A DNA stretch of 41,328 nucleotides. Origin: Bacteroidota bacterium. Lineage in GTDB: Bacteria; Bacteroidota; Bacteroidia; Bacteroidales; JAAUTT01. Both the position numbers and the translations under genes were made by a program. Positions 1-16,008 of the stretch are shown here, one piece after another. The stretch spans positions 1-41,328 of the forward strand of contig JAIFLU010000045.1 of NCBI GenBank assembly GCA_020048915.1, read 5' to 3'. Each line of letters starts with the position of its first letter. The first letter of the stretch is position 1. The notes under the pieces were generated by a model. It searched no databases. It saw only the letters and a program-made list of their open reading frames with translations, and had not been told where the DNA came from.

Positions 1-2086
1 GTTGGAAGTAAGGTCCATAGAAGCTGGAATTGACATTTTGGTAATGCCCGAAAATGTTCCACTGGCTATATCCAAAATTAAAGAAGCTATTGCTTCAGGA
101 CGTATTTCGGAAGAGCAGATAAACCGCTCGTGTAAAAAACTATTGGTAATGAAGGAATGGGCTGGATTAGACAAACCTTCGATTATTGAGATAAAAAACC
201 TGGTAAAAGATTTAAACGCTCCAAAATCAGAAGTCCTTAACAGGCGCATTGTTGAAAATGCCATTACGGTTGTAAAAAACAACAATGAACTGATACCACT
301 GAAAAACCTTTCGGTATGGCGCACAGCGGTTGTTTCAATCGGTGAAGAGGCAGAGAATGAATTCTCGAATACGATAAATCTATACAATACGGCAGACCAT
401 TTCTCTTTGAACAAGAAGGCGGATACTGCAACTATTAATCAATTGCTGCGCGATTTAAAACAGTATAATCTTACCATTGTCGCTGTAATGGGGACTAATT
501 ATAGTCCGTTGAGAAATTACGGAATATCTTCGTCAACCATTGATTTTTTAAACCGTGTTGCCTTAAATAACCGAGTGATTCTTAATGTTTTTACTCCCCC
601 TTATTTTCTTTCAAAAATTACTTCCCTGAATTTTTATAAAACTGTTATTATTTCGTATGAAGATATCCCATTAGCCCGTGAATATTCGGCCCAGCTCATT
701 TTTGGCGGAATTGGGGCCTCGGGGTCTTTACCCGTGACTGCCACAAAAGAATACAATTATAACAAAGGTATTATTACAACAGGAAATATTCGGTTTAAAT
801 ATACTATTCCCGAAGACATTAATATTTCTTCCGGCAAGCTATCGGGGATAGACAGTATTGTTAATGACGCAATTAAAAAAAATGTATTTCCGGGATGCCA
901 AATACTTGCCGCGAAAGACGGAATAGTTTTTTTTCATAAAGCCTATGGTTACCATACTTACGATAGCTCAAGGGCAGTTTTGCCGGGCGATTTATACGAT
1001 CTGGCTTCGGTAACAAAAATTACGGCCACCCTACCTGCCGTAATGAAATTATACGAATCAGGTTCTCTTAAATTAAAACGAAAATTGGCTGATTATTTGC
1101 CTGAATTGAAGAAAACCAATAAGCATGATATTAATTTAATGGAGATGCTTACCCATCAGGCGGGATTAACTCCATTTATCCCTTTTTATATGGGATTGAT
1201 TCAACCTGCCAATAATGACGAAAAACTTACTTCGAACTCCTATTCTGCTAATTTTACTATTAAACTGGGACGGAATTATTACCTGAACAAAAACAACTCC
1301 TTCAAAAACGGATATTTTACAAAAATACCAAGTTATTATTTTGGGAATCAGGTAGCCGATTCGCTTTTTGTTTTAACCACATTCGAAGACTCAATTTTTC
1401 GGAAAATGGCTGAATCGAATATTCTTCCCAAAAAAGAATACAAATACAGCGATCTGGGGTTTATGTATTTGTATAAAATTATTCAGAACCAAAGTGGTAT
1501 TCCATTACAGGAGTATGTTCGCCGAAATTTTTATTCCAGACTTGGCGCTACGTCAACCGGGTATTGGCCACTCTTAAAATACGACAAAAGCCAAATTGCG
1601 CCTACTGAAAACGATTTAGTATTTCGCCATCAATTGCTGCAAGGATATGTACACGATCCCGCAGCAGCCTTAATGGGAGGTGTAAGTGGTCATGCCGGAT
1701 TATTCTCCAATGCAAACGATATTGCCAAAGTAATGCAAATGTACCTTAATGGGGGTACTTATGGAGGCGAACGCTATTTTGAGCAGGCAACCATCGATTA
1801 TTTCAATTCAACGCCTTTTATGTCAACAGGAAACCGACGGGGTATCGGATTTGATAAACCCGAAATGAATCCACAAAAACCGGGTCCTACATGCTATTGT
1901 GTTTCAGCAAAGAGTTTTGGTCATTCTGGTTTTACCGGAACATTTACATGGGCTGATCCTGAAAATGGATTGCTCTATGTTTTTCTTTCAAACAGGGTTT
2001 GCCCCAATGCTGAAAATACAAAAATCACCGAAATGAATATCCGTTCCAAGATTCAGGAAGTTTTGGTGAAAAGCCTTGCCCAATAG
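1..2086 (+). CDS. GH3 glycosidase / serine beta-lactamase-family fusion (5' truncated)
   Basis: Only the 3' part is present: the reading frame is open to the left edge, so no start is assigned and the first full codon is at base 2. Residues 1 to about 55 are the end of a GH3 N-terminal domain (a conserved 'EWAGL' sits near residue 55), and about 75-260 look like the GH3 C-terminal alpha/beta sandwich. About 280-694 is a class C beta-lactamase-like serine hydrolase. It has the SxxK motif S336-V-T-K339, the YxN-type motif Y482-S-D484, and H641-S-G643 in place of KTG. GH3/beta-lactamase fusions are known in Bacteroidota and are usually annotated as beta-N-acetylglucosaminidase-like; a role in peptidoglycan or amino-sugar turnover is inferred. 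The GH3 nucleophile Asp would lie left of the window. Domain identity is fairly sure; substrate is not. Confidence 0.85.
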   Translation, partial: LEVRSIEAGIDILVMPENVPLAISKIKEAIASGRISEEQINRSCKKLLVMKEWAGLDKPSIIEIKNLVKDLNAPKSEVLNRRIVENAITVVKNNNELIPLKNLSVWRTAVVSIGEEAENEFSNTINLYNTADHFSLNKKADTATINQLLRDLKQYNLTIVAVMGTNYSPLRNYGISSSTIDFLNRVALNNRVILNVFTPPYFLSKITSLNFYKTVIISYEDIPLAREYSAQLIFGGIGASGSLPVTATKEYNYNKGIITTGNIRFKYTIPEDINISSGKLSGIDSIVNDAIKKNVFPGCQILAAKDGIVFFHKAYGYHTYDSSRAVLPGDLYDLASVTKITATLPAVMKLYESGSLKLKRKLADYLPELKKTNKHDINLMEMLTHQAGLTPFIPFYMGLIQPANNDEKLTSNSYSANFTIKLGRNYYLNKNNSFKNGYFTKIPSYYFGNQVADSLFVLTTFEDSIFRKMAESNILPKKEYKYSDLGFMYLYKIIQNQSGIPLQEYVRRNFYSRLGATSTGYWPLLKYDKSQIAPTENDLVFRHQLLQGYVHDPAAALMGGVSGHAGLFSNANDIAKVMQMYLNGGTYGGERYFEQATIDYFNSTPFMSTGNRRGIGFDKPEMNPQKPGPTCYCVSAKSFGHSGFTGTFTWADPENGLLYVFLSNRVCPNAENTKITEMNIRSKIQEVLVKSLAQ

Positions 2087-2098
2087 TTTTGCTCAGAA

Positions 2099-2290
2099 AA
2101 TGTCAAAAAAAGAGCGTGTCTCAAAAATCCTTTTATTTAGCGTGGTCGGAGACTACGCTTAGCTCATCATTATGATAATCAATATGAATAGCTGAGCGTA
2201 GTCTCCTGACTACGCTCTATTTGCTGACTTTTTACACCGCCTCAGCTTATATCCATTTTTAGGTGCATTTTAGAGCGTGCCAGTCTAAAT
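2099..2290. repeat. Intergenic palindromic repeat element, copy 1
   Basis: The non-coding gap between two convergent genes holds a large imperfect hairpin. The left arm is 2139-2164 and the right arm 2190-2217, about 26 paired bases, with a 25-nt AT-rich loop. The sequence just right of the hairpin (2215-2234), read on the minus strand, shares a core TAAAAAGTCnGCAAA with the element at 10301-10434, so the two look like one dispersed family. It could also terminate both flanking genes. There is no coding capacity. The hairpin is certain; the family assignment is moderate. Confidence 0.65.
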
Positions 2291-2305
2291 GTCAGAAATA
2301 TATTC

Positions 2306-3304
2306 CTATTTCTTTTTCTCAAAAGCAGCATCAAAAACAAGATCCGAAGGTTTAAAATCAGTCGATTTTACAAATTCACAAGCTTCAGCAGCTCCATGTT
2401 CGCGATCCATTCCCGAATCTTCCCACTCAACCGAAAGCGGTCCTTTGTAGCCAATAGCATTTAGCGCACGGATTATTTCTTCGAAATTGATGCATCCATG
2501 GCCTAAGCTTCTGAAATTCCAGTAGCGGCGGGGATCACCAAAAGTCACATGCCCTCCGAATACTCCCACTGTACCGGGAGACTCGCGCCAGTAAACATCT
2601 TTCATATGAACATGGAAAACACGGTCGCTAAACTTATACAAGAAATCTACATAATCGACTCCCTGATATCCTAAATGACTTGGGTCGAAATTGAAACCAA
2701 AAGCAGGGTGGTTATTGAGCGCTTTTAAAGCCCTTTCGGCAGATGCAGTATCAAATGCAATCTCCGAAGGATGCACTTCCAACGCAAATTTTACTCCTAT
2801 TTTCTGAAATTCGTTTAAAATAGGCCTCCAACGACGTGCAAAATCCTGATACCCTTTTTCAATCATTTCTTCCGACACAGGAGGAAACGAATACAGCAAA
2901 TGCCAGATTGAACTACCGGTAAATCCTACAACTGTATCAAGTCCCATTCGTTTGGCAGCATGACCGGTAGCAATCACCTCTTCTGCAGCACGCTGACGAA
3001 TGCCTTCGGGATCGCCGTCACCCCAAATGTAGTCGGGAAGAATACTTTTATGACGATCGTCTATATTGTCGCAAACAGCCTGACTAACCAAATGGGTAGA
3101 AAGTGCATAAACCTTGAGGTTATATTTATCCAGAAGTGCTTTTCGTGCCTGACAATAGGCATCATTTGCCTTGTTTACTTCAAAATGATTGCCCCAGCAA
3201 GCTAATTCGAGGCCATCATATCCAAATTCTTTCGCTTTCTGACAAAGGATTTCAATATCCAAATCGGCCCATTGGCCGGTAAATAGTGTAACAGGACGTG
3301 CCAT
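2306..3304 (-). CDS. Sugar phosphate isomerase/epimerase-like TIM-barrel protein
   Basis: A 332-residue cytosolic protein of the xylose-isomerase-like / AP-endonuclease-2 TIM-barrel superfamily (Pfam AP_endonuc_2 type). It opens with 'LFTGQWADL', has no signal peptide, and shows the expected metal and acid residues at strand ends: E176 and H178 ('ALEVHPS'), D207 and H210 ('FDPSHLG'), H231/H233 ('FHVHMKD'), and E293/E295 ('SVEWED'). Family members isomerise or epimerise sugars or cyclitols using a divalent metal; the substrate here cannot be told. It converges on the GH3 fusion and diverges from the GH2 genes, which suggests a role in catabolism of released sugars (inference). The ATG at 3304-3302 gives the usual family length. 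Confidence 0.85.
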   Translation of the reverse strand: MARPVTLFTGQWADLDIEILCQKAKEFGYDGLELACWGNHFEVNKANDAYCQARKALLDKYNLKVYALSTHLVSQAVCDNIDDRHKSILPDYIWGDGDPEGIRQRAAEEVIATGHAAKRMGLDTVVGFTGSSIWHLLYSFPPVSEEMIEKGYQDFARRWRPILNEFQKIGVKFALEVHPSEIAFDTASAERALKALNNHPAFGFNFDPSHLGYQGVDYVDFLYKFSDRVFHVHMKDVYWRESPGTVGVFGGHVTFGDPRRYWNFRSLGHGCINFEEIIRALNAIGYKGPLSVEWEDSGMDREHGAAEACEFVKSTDFKPSDLVFDAAFEKKK

Positions 3305-3585
3305 AGGTATAAGTTGTAGAATTAATAATTTTGGTTATAGTTATAAAATATAAAGTAAATCGTTTAGAGGCATTTTTGCAATATGAAATTGCTTAAATTA
3401 GAAATTATATAGCAAAGTTAAAATTTTATCATTTTTAGGTTTGCATAACGATTTTACAATATAATTTTCAATTATAAAGCATCGAATTAAAAATCCCGAA
3501 ATTCTTAACAAGTAAATCTGGTTTAAAATAAATTCACTAAACTTATGTCAACTATTTTTCTTACTACTAACTTTTCTTTTTTACC
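3305..3585. other. Divergent promoter region (isomerase / GH2 operon)
   Basis: A 281-bp AT-rich gap between divergent genes that must carry both promoters. A -7-like TAGGTTTG is visible on the plus strand at 3436-3443, about 140 bp before the GH2 start, but there is no TTTG at the expected -33 spacing, so it is only a weak candidate. No strong hairpin or ORF was seen. Confidence 0.35.
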
Positions 3586-10287
<6,702 letters not shown>

Positions 10288-10300
10288 GATTATGAAAAAC

Positions 10301-10434
10301 GGCTAAAAAGTCTGCAAAAGAGGCTGTTTATAAAGTCAGTTAATTAGCTCATTTCGACTCTGCTCAATGTGACAATTAACTGACTTTCAATTTTCTGGTT
10401 GAAGTTGAAGCACTGCACCGCTTTTTAGACCGAT
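10301..10434. repeat. Intergenic palindromic repeat element, copy 2
   Basis: The gap after the GH2 gene holds a perfect 14-bp inverted repeat, AAAGTCAGTTAATT at 10332-10345 and its complement at 10374-10387, with a 28-nt loop. Its left flank (10304-10322, TAAAAAGTC..GCAAAAGAG) matches the minus strand of the element at 2099-2290. The outer ends also pair loosely: 'GGCTAAAAAG' near 10301 against 'CTTTTTAGACC' near 10422. It contains no ORF and may also end transcription of the flanking convergent genes. Confidence 0.65.
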
Positions 10435-10482
10435 TATTTATTAAGACATTTTAAACATCATTGTTGTGTAAGAACAAAAAAA

Positions 10483-11820
10483 TTAAAAGGAAACAATAAA
10501 CGAAGTGAACTCTTCAGGCTTAGAAACAACCCTGACTGAACCCTTATGCAATCTCATAATTTGACGGCTTAAGCTCAATCCAATTCCGGATCCCTTTTCT
10601 TTGGTAGTATAAAATGGAATAAAAATTTTATTGATTTCATCCGAATTTATTCCAAATCCATAGTCGGTAATATGAATTTCAATGTGGTCATTTACTTTCG
10701 AAAAATTGATTTCAATATTTTTATTATCCACCTCCAGGACAGCTTCCATCGCGTTTCGGATAATATTAACCAATACCTGTGAAATCATTTGTTCATCGGC
10801 CACAATAATAGAATCGCCTTCAAACTTATGTAGTTTTAAATTTATATTTTTCTCCCTGGCTTCTGGTTGCAGCAACGAAACAATCCGAAATGTCAACTCA
10901 TAAATGTCGTATTGCTTGAAATTTGGAACTGGAATTCGGGAGAGTTTTTTATAGTTTTCCACTAAATTTAGCAGGTCGGTAACCCTTTCGGATATTAATT
11001 CCAGCCCGTCGCGCGTGTCCTTTGCTATTTCTTCCGAAGAGAGGTTACCCTCATTTTTTCGGTACATATTTACCAGAGAACGGGTTAAAGAATTTACCGG
11101 AGTGATAGTATTCATTAATTCGTGCGATAATACTCGTATCAGCGTTTGCCATGACTCCAGTTCTTTCTGATCCAGTTCGTTCATGATATCCTGAAAAGCC
11201 ACCATCTTAAAATGTTGATCCGAAAGTTTGAATTCGGTGGCTTTAAATGAGAAAATATGGATTTGGCTGCCTACAATAGTCTTTTGAACCCTATCTTCTT
11301 CTGGTTTTATGGAAAAGAGCAGGTGTTCAAATCCTTCAAAAATAGAATTCAGGTACTTAATTTGAGTTATATTACTGATATTTAACAATCGCTTTGCTTT
11401 AGGATTTACCAAATCTACTTTACCGGTATTATCGAAAACAATCAGCCCTACCCCTACCGTATTGATGATATATTGAAGATAATGATAGTGATACTCCTTT
11501 TGCATCATTGCCTTTTTAACAAATAAACCGGTTTCTTCAAGCGATTGAATAAGTTTGTCGAAAGGAGGTTTTTTGTAATGCGCCGGGATTTGAAAATTCG
11601 TATTTTCTTCCCGAAGATAATTCACATACTTGGTTATATATTGATTTGATTTATTGAGATATACAATAATTCTATAAACTTGTAATATTAAAAGGATAAT
11701 CAGCCCAAAGGCTGTAAACCAATATTGCCTGCTTAAAACTATAAAAGCAAATGCTAAACAGGTTATCAGCATTAGGATTACCCGGTAAACAAGCACAGAA
11801 AAAAAACGGTTAAAGGCCAT
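10483..11820 (-). CDS. Sensor histidine kinase of cassette 1, no extracytoplasmic sensor
   Basis: A 445-residue inner-membrane histidine kinase. Two membrane helices (about 8-29 and 36-55) are separated by only a few residues, so there is no periplasmic sensor domain. A coiled linker and PAS-like domain (about 110-215; 'GLIVFDNTGKVDLVNP') follow. The phospho-acceptor is H233 in 'LSHELMNTITP', and the HATPase domain has the N box 'NIIRNAMEAV', G1 'DYGFGI' and G2 'GSGIGLSLSRQ'. The start overlaps the regulator's stop by 11 bp, indicating translational coupling. It is a close paralogue in layout of the kinase at 32714-34066. The likely partner is the adjacent NtrC-type regulator; the signal is unknown but may come through the neighbouring permease (inference). 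Confidence 0.93.
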   Translation of the reverse strand: MAFNRFFSVLVYRVILMLITCLAFAFIVLSRQYWFTAFGLIILLILQVYRIIVYLNKSNQYITKYVNYLREENTNFQIPAHYKKPPFDKLIQSLEETGLFVKKAMMQKEYHYHYLQYIINTVGVGLIVFDNTGKVDLVNPKAKRLLNISNITQIKYLNSIFEGFEHLLFSIKPEEDRVQKTIVGSQIHIFSFKATEFKLSDQHFKMVAFQDIMNELDQKELESWQTLIRVLSHELMNTITPVNSLTRSLVNMYRKNEGNLSSEEIAKDTRDGLELISERVTDLLNLVENYKKLSRIPVPNFKQYDIYELTFRIVSLLQPEAREKNINLKLHKFEGDSIIVADEQMISQVLVNIIRNAMEAVLEVDNKNIEINFSKVNDHIEIHITDYGFGINSDEINKIFIPFYTTKEKGSGIGLSLSRQIMRLHKGSVRVVSKPEEFTSFIVSF

Positions 11821-13186
11821 ACTTTTCGATTTTATTGTAAAGTGTTTTTCTTGATATTCCTAATAGTTCCGAAGCATTGGAAAGATTTCCCCGGCATTTT
11901 TCAATGGCATTTTTAACGGCAATTTTTTCGATTTCCTCCAGGTTAAATAAATCGGCAACAGGAGTATTGGCAACATTGCCCATGTTAAAAAAGAGGTCGT
12001 TTTCGGTAATAATTGCCCCATCACTTAAAATTACCGCTTTTTCAACGGTATGCTGCAATTCCCTGACATTCCCCGGCCAAGAATAATTTAAGAGTTTATT
12101 GGCAGTTTGGGAATTAAGTTTTAAGGAGGGCTTATCGTATTTTCGACCATATAATCTTAGAAAATGCTCCGCTAGCAATACAATATCATCTCCACGTTCC
12201 CGTAAAGGCGGAACTTCTATTTGAATGGTATTAATTCGGTATAATAGATCTTCGCGAAAAAGACTATCCGAAATCATTTTTTGTATGGAACGATTGGTAG
12301 CTGAAATCAGCCGAACATTTACTGCAACCGGCTGAGTACTTCCCAGGCGAATTATCTGCCTGTTTTGCAAAGCAGATAATAATTTCGATTGTAGAGAGAA
12401 ATTCAGATTACTGATCTCATCCAAAAAAAGTGTCCCTCCGGAAGCTGCCTCAAAGCGCCCCATTCTATCGGCTTTGGCATCGGTATAGGCACCTTTGACA
12501 TGCCCAAAAAGTTCGCTTTCAAAAAGCGTTTCGCTTATGGAGCCTAAGTCAACACCAGAAAATATTTCTCCTTTCCGTTTCGAATTATTATGAATTTCTC
12601 TTGCGATTAATTCCTTTCCGGTTCCATTTTCGCCGAACAATAAAATATTAGCATCGGTTAAAGCAACTTTCGTTACAACATCCATCACGTTTTTCATGCT
12701 AGAGCTCCGGTAAATGAGCTTAATCTCGGGTTTATTTATTTCTTCCTTAATTGTTTTTTGCTTTTGTTGCAGGTTCTGGAGTTCCTTTTTCGAAAAAGTT
12801 AACTTTTTGGCTGTTTGTAGGGTAGTCATTAATTTTTCATCGTTCCAGGGTTTAACAACAAAATCCATGGCGCCTAGTTTTATGGCCTTAACGGCAAGAT
12901 CTACTTCTGCATAAGCGGTTATCATAACAACTGCTATATCAGGGTTTGCTTTCAGGATTTCGCCTAACCAGAAAATTCCTTCGTTTCCGGAATTCGTACC
13001 GGCATTAAAATTCATATCCAGAAGTACAACATCTATTTCGTTCTGTTTCAGGGCCGATAAAATCAGGTTAGGATTTCGAATTGTTAGTATTTCATCAAAC
13101 TCATTTCTAAGCGTAAACTTTAATGTTTTCAAAATACCATCGTTATCGTCGGCTATCAGTATTTTTCCCTTTGTTTTAGCTGTCAT
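11810..13186 (-). CDS. NtrC-type sigma-54-dependent response regulator, cassette 1
   Basis: A 458-residue cytoplasmic transcription activator. The receiver domain (about 8-125) has its phospho-acceptor at D57 ('LLDMNF'). The central AAA+ domain has Walker A G185-ENGTGK and Walker B 'GGTLFLDE'. The C-terminus is a Fis-type helix-turn-helix ('NASELLGISRKTLYNKI'). The sigma-54 contact loop reads GAYTDA (232-237) rather than GAFTGA. A second 'D-M-N-F-x-A-G-x-N-x-G-N-E-G' segment after the phospho-Asp is shared with the paralogue at 34056-35426. It is the first gene of a two-gene operon with the kinase and diverges from the permease at 13356, its probable target. A weak 21-bp direct repeat (13200-13235) lies just upstream. 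Confidence 0.93.
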   Translation of the reverse strand: MTAKTKGKILIADDNDGILKTLKFTLRNEFDEILTIRNPNLILSALKQNEIDVVLLDMNFNAGTNSGNEGIFWLGEILKANPDIAVVMITAYAEVDLAVKAIKLGAMDFVVKPWNDEKLMTTLQTAKKLTFSKKELQNLQQKQKTIKEEINKPEIKLIYRSSSMKNVMDVVTKVALTDANILLFGENGTGKELIAREIHNNSKRKGEIFSGVDLGSISETLFESELFGHVKGAYTDAKADRMGRFEAASGGTLFLDEISNLNFSLQSKLLSALQNRQIIRLGSTQPVAVNVRLISATNRSIQKMISDSLFREDLLYRINTIQIEVPPLRERGDDIVLLAEHFLRLYGRKYDKPSLKLNSQTANKLLNYSWPGNVRELQHTVEKAVILSDGAIITENDLFFNMGNVANTPVADLFNLEEIEKIAVKNAIEKCRGNLSNASELLGISRKTLYNKIEKYGL

Positions 13187-13199
13187 AATGTTACCTTTT

Positions 13200-13235
13200 T
13201 ATACACAAATGTAAAATAATTACACACAAAAATAA
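13200..13235. repeat. Weak 21-bp direct repeat upstream of regulator 1
   Basis: TATACACAAATGTAA (13200-13214) recurs 21 bp later as TACACACAAAAATAA (13221-13235), 12 of 15 bases matching. It lies between the divergent regulator and permease genes, close to the regulator start. The AT-rich context makes chance plausible. Confidence 0.3.
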
Positions 13236-13355
13236 CTTTCAATAAAAAATAAACATGCAAATCATTCTCATAATCTGCGTTTTATCATACACGGCATATT
13301 ATTAGGATATGGAATGCTGTTGTTTTTTGTATTTTAACTAAATATTTCGACAGTT

Positions 13356-15740
13356 ATGTTCAGAAATTACCTTCAAATCACCTTGCGAAACATGAGGAGA
13401 AACTTAACGTTCTCCATGATCAATATCTTTGGATTGGCTATTGGTATGGCCACATTTATCATTATTGCCCTTTGGGTAATAGATGAAAATAGCTTTGACA
13501 CCAGCTTTCCGAATTCCCGAAATATTTATCGAATAGTTACCACTATAAAAGGAGAAGATACCGAAAGACAAGGTGGATTAATTGCACCAGGGATAGCAAT
13601 CCCTTTAAAAGATCAGTTTCCTGAAATTAAAAGTTTTGCCAGACTGGTATCATTTAATTTGCTGACCAATTCGGATGTGCTACTGAGAAAGGAGAAGGAT
13701 GAAGGATCGTATGAAACCAATGGTTTTATTGCCGATTCAACCTTATTTGAAATATTCGAAATTCCGTTTTTGAGGGGCGATTCGCGTACTGCTTTTAATG
13801 AGCCATTTTCGATAATGCTTAGCTCGTCACTTGCAGCCAAATATTTTGGTAAGGAAGATCCAATAGGAAAGCTGATGAAACTGGATAACCAGTTCGATCT
13901 GAAAGTTACAGGGGTTTTTGCCGATTTTCCAAAAAATACGCACGTGAATATCGAATTTGTTGTTCCCATGAGCTTATTCCGAAGGATTGGTCAAAACATT
14001 GATGCTAATTGGGATTACCTGATGATGAATGCTTATATTAATCTGGATCCCAAGGTAAATGTGGCCAGCTTCGAGAAGAAAATTAAAAATATTCATAAAG
14101 TTAAGAACCCCAACTCGGCATTTATTTTAGGACTTCAACCGTTAACCAGAATACATTTATACTCAACCAGTTTTGAATTTGATATTATGGTTCGAAATGC
14201 TGGTGATGCCAAATATGTTACCATTTTTTCAATTATTGCCATATTCATATTGTTAATTGCCTGTATCAACTTTATGAATCTTTCCACCGCGCGCGCCACA
14301 AAACGATCGAAAGAAGTAGGAATCAGAAAAGTGGTTGGTTCGGGCAAATATCAATTGGTTCGTCAGTTTTTGGGCGAATCGGTATTTATGGTTTTAATTG
14401 CTAATATTTTAGGGATGATTTTGGTAGAATTTGCTTTACCCTTTTTTAATGATTTCTCGGGGAAACAACTTTCTCTTGATTACAGTAACCCAATTCTATA
14501 TATTTTACTAGTGGGATTCATCCTGGTCACGGGATTTATTTCTGGAATATATCCTGCTTTTTTTCTTTCATCCTTTCAACCGGTAAAAGTGCTTAAAGGA
14601 ACAGTTTCGAGCGGAAAGCAAGGAGCTGCCTTCAGAAAGGGATTGGTGATATTTCAATTTACCATTGTTGTTTTTTTAACCGTTTCGAGCATTTTTGTGT
14701 GGATGCAATCTCAATATATGATTGAGAAAAAGGTTGGACTGGATAAGGAAAGGATAGTGTATTTTCTCCGGAGGGGGGCACTTTTCCCCAATTACGATGC
14801 CTTTAAAAACGAATTGCTTGCAAATCCTGCAATAAACAGTGTTTGCCTTGCCTCCGATTTACCCATTAGTATTCGGAATCAGGAAAGCGGGGTAACGTGG
14901 GAAGGGAAAAAACCCGATGAATCGGTCGGGTTTGCCTTACTATTCGGAGATTATGATTTAATGAAAACATTCAATATTCAATTACTGTCAGGAAGGGGAT
15001 ATTCACCGGATTTCCCCGGCGATCAGGAATCGTCCTATATAGTAAACGAAACCGCAGTCAAAAGAATGGGATTGAAAAATCCAATAGGATCTACCTTAAC
15101 TGTAAATGAGAAAAAAGGAACTATAGTTGGTGTGGTGAAAGATTTTAATATTGCACACCTTTCCAAGCCAATTTCTCCGATGATTTTATTTCTGCGTCCC
15201 ATGGTAACGATGATTTTTGTGAAATTTAATCCTGGAAATATAAAAAACCAGCTTTCAGCACTCGAAAATGTAACCCAAAAACATAATCCTGGTTTTCCAT
15301 TCGAATATAAATTCCTTGATCAAACATACGAAGCCCAATACATGGTTGAGCAGCGGACAGGTAAGTTATTAGGATACTTCACAATTTTTGGGATATTTAT
15401 TGCTTGTTTAGGATTACTTGGACTGGTGAATTTTTTCTCACTGCAACGAACAAAAGAAATTGGAATCAGAAAAACGCACGGAGCCAGTTTGCTCAATATT
15501 ACCCGACTTATTTCAGGGCAATTTGGAAAATGGGTATTAATAGCGAATATAATTGCCTGTCCCCTCGCCTATTTTGCTGTAAAAAACTGGCTAGAAAACT
15601 TTGCATTTAAAGTGGATATTGTCCCCTGGCCATTTATTCTTGGGGCTAGCATTTCGTTTGCCTTCGCTTTGGCAACTATTTCTTACCAAACTTTAAAAGT
15701 AGCGCTTCGAAATCCGGTTGAATCTTTAAAATACGAATAA
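13356..15740 (+). CDS. MacB/FtsX-family ABC transporter permease, cassette 1
   Basis: A 794-residue inner-membrane permease with two MacB-PCD/FtsX repeats. A first helix (about 18-42) precedes a large extracytoplasmic domain (about 45-285). Three helices follow around 'FILLIACINFMNLSTARA' and the FtsX signature 'KEVGIRKVVGS'. A second such half ends with 'KEIGIRKTHGAS' and the C-terminal 'NPVESLKYE'. This full-length double architecture is common in Bacteroidota, where the ATPase (MacB/LolD-like) is encoded elsewhere; none is adjacent here. It starts 169 bp from the divergent NtrC-type regulator and is followed by a strong terminator. The MacB superfamily works in mechanotransmission or export of peptides, lipoproteins or drugs rather than import; the substrate is unknown. 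Confidence 0.92.
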   Translation: MFRNYLQITLRNMRRNLTFSMINIFGLAIGMATFIIIALWVIDENSFDTSFPNSRNIYRIVTTIKGEDTERQGGLIAPGIAIPLKDQFPEIKSFARLVSFNLLTNSDVLLRKEKDEGSYETNGFIADSTLFEIFEIPFLRGDSRTAFNEPFSIMLSSSLAAKYFGKEDPIGKLMKLDNQFDLKVTGVFADFPKNTHVNIEFVVPMSLFRRIGQNIDANWDYLMMNAYINLDPKVNVASFEKKIKNIHKVKNPNSAFILGLQPLTRIHLYSTSFEFDIMVRNAGDAKYVTIFSIIAIFILLIACINFMNLSTARATKRSKEVGIRKVVGSGKYQLVRQFLGESVFMVLIANILGMILVEFALPFFNDFSGKQLSLDYSNPILYILLVGFILVTGFISGIYPAFFLSSFQPVKVLKGTVSSGKQGAAFRKGLVIFQFTIVVFLTVSSIFVWMQSQYMIEKKVGLDKERIVYFLRRGALFPNYDAFKNELLANPAINSVCLASDLPISIRNQESGVTWEGKKPDESVGFALLFGDYDLMKTFNIQLLSGRGYSPDFPGDQESSYIVNETAVKRMGLKNPIGSTLTVNEKKGTIVGVVKDFNIAHLSKPISPMILFLRPMVTMIFVKFNPGNIKNQLSALENVTQKHNPGFPFEYKFLDQTYEAQYMVEQRTGKLLGYFTIFGIFIACLGLLGLVNFFSLQRTKEIGIRKTHGASLLNITRLISGQFGKWVLIANIIACPLAYFAVKNWLENFAFKVDIVPWPFILGASISFAFALATISYQTLKVALRNPVESLKYE

Positions 15741-15750
15741 TTTTTCGAAG

Positions 15751-15797
15751 ACATTTCAGCAGAAATTTAAAATATATCTTCTGCTGAAATGTTTTTT
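15751..15797 (+). terminator. Rho-independent terminator after permease 1
   Basis: A perfect 14-bp stem, ACATTTCAGCAGAA (15751-15764) with its complement (15779-15792), encloses a 14-nt AT-rich loop and is followed by a T run to 15797. It begins 11 bp after the permease stop codon. Confidence 0.88.
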
Positions 15798-16008
15798 GTT
15801 TTATTGTTACAGAATATGCCAATTTTATTCATGCTCCACTATAACTAACCCATAAATGTTAGTAGCTGAATTTTGTGGCGTGATAATTTAACATATACTA
15901 GAATCTGACTTATTTTAAATTTGGAAAAAACTTCAAAACCTAATAATTTTAAATGCGAAATTAAGAACCATAATTTTCTGAAATTTAAACATCTAATAGT
16001 TATCAATT

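Noticed and set aside
13187..13355. A sigma-54 promoter for permease 1
   Set aside because: TGG- and GGCAT-like sequences occur, but none has GG and GC at the required 10-bp spacing; the nearest is one base short.
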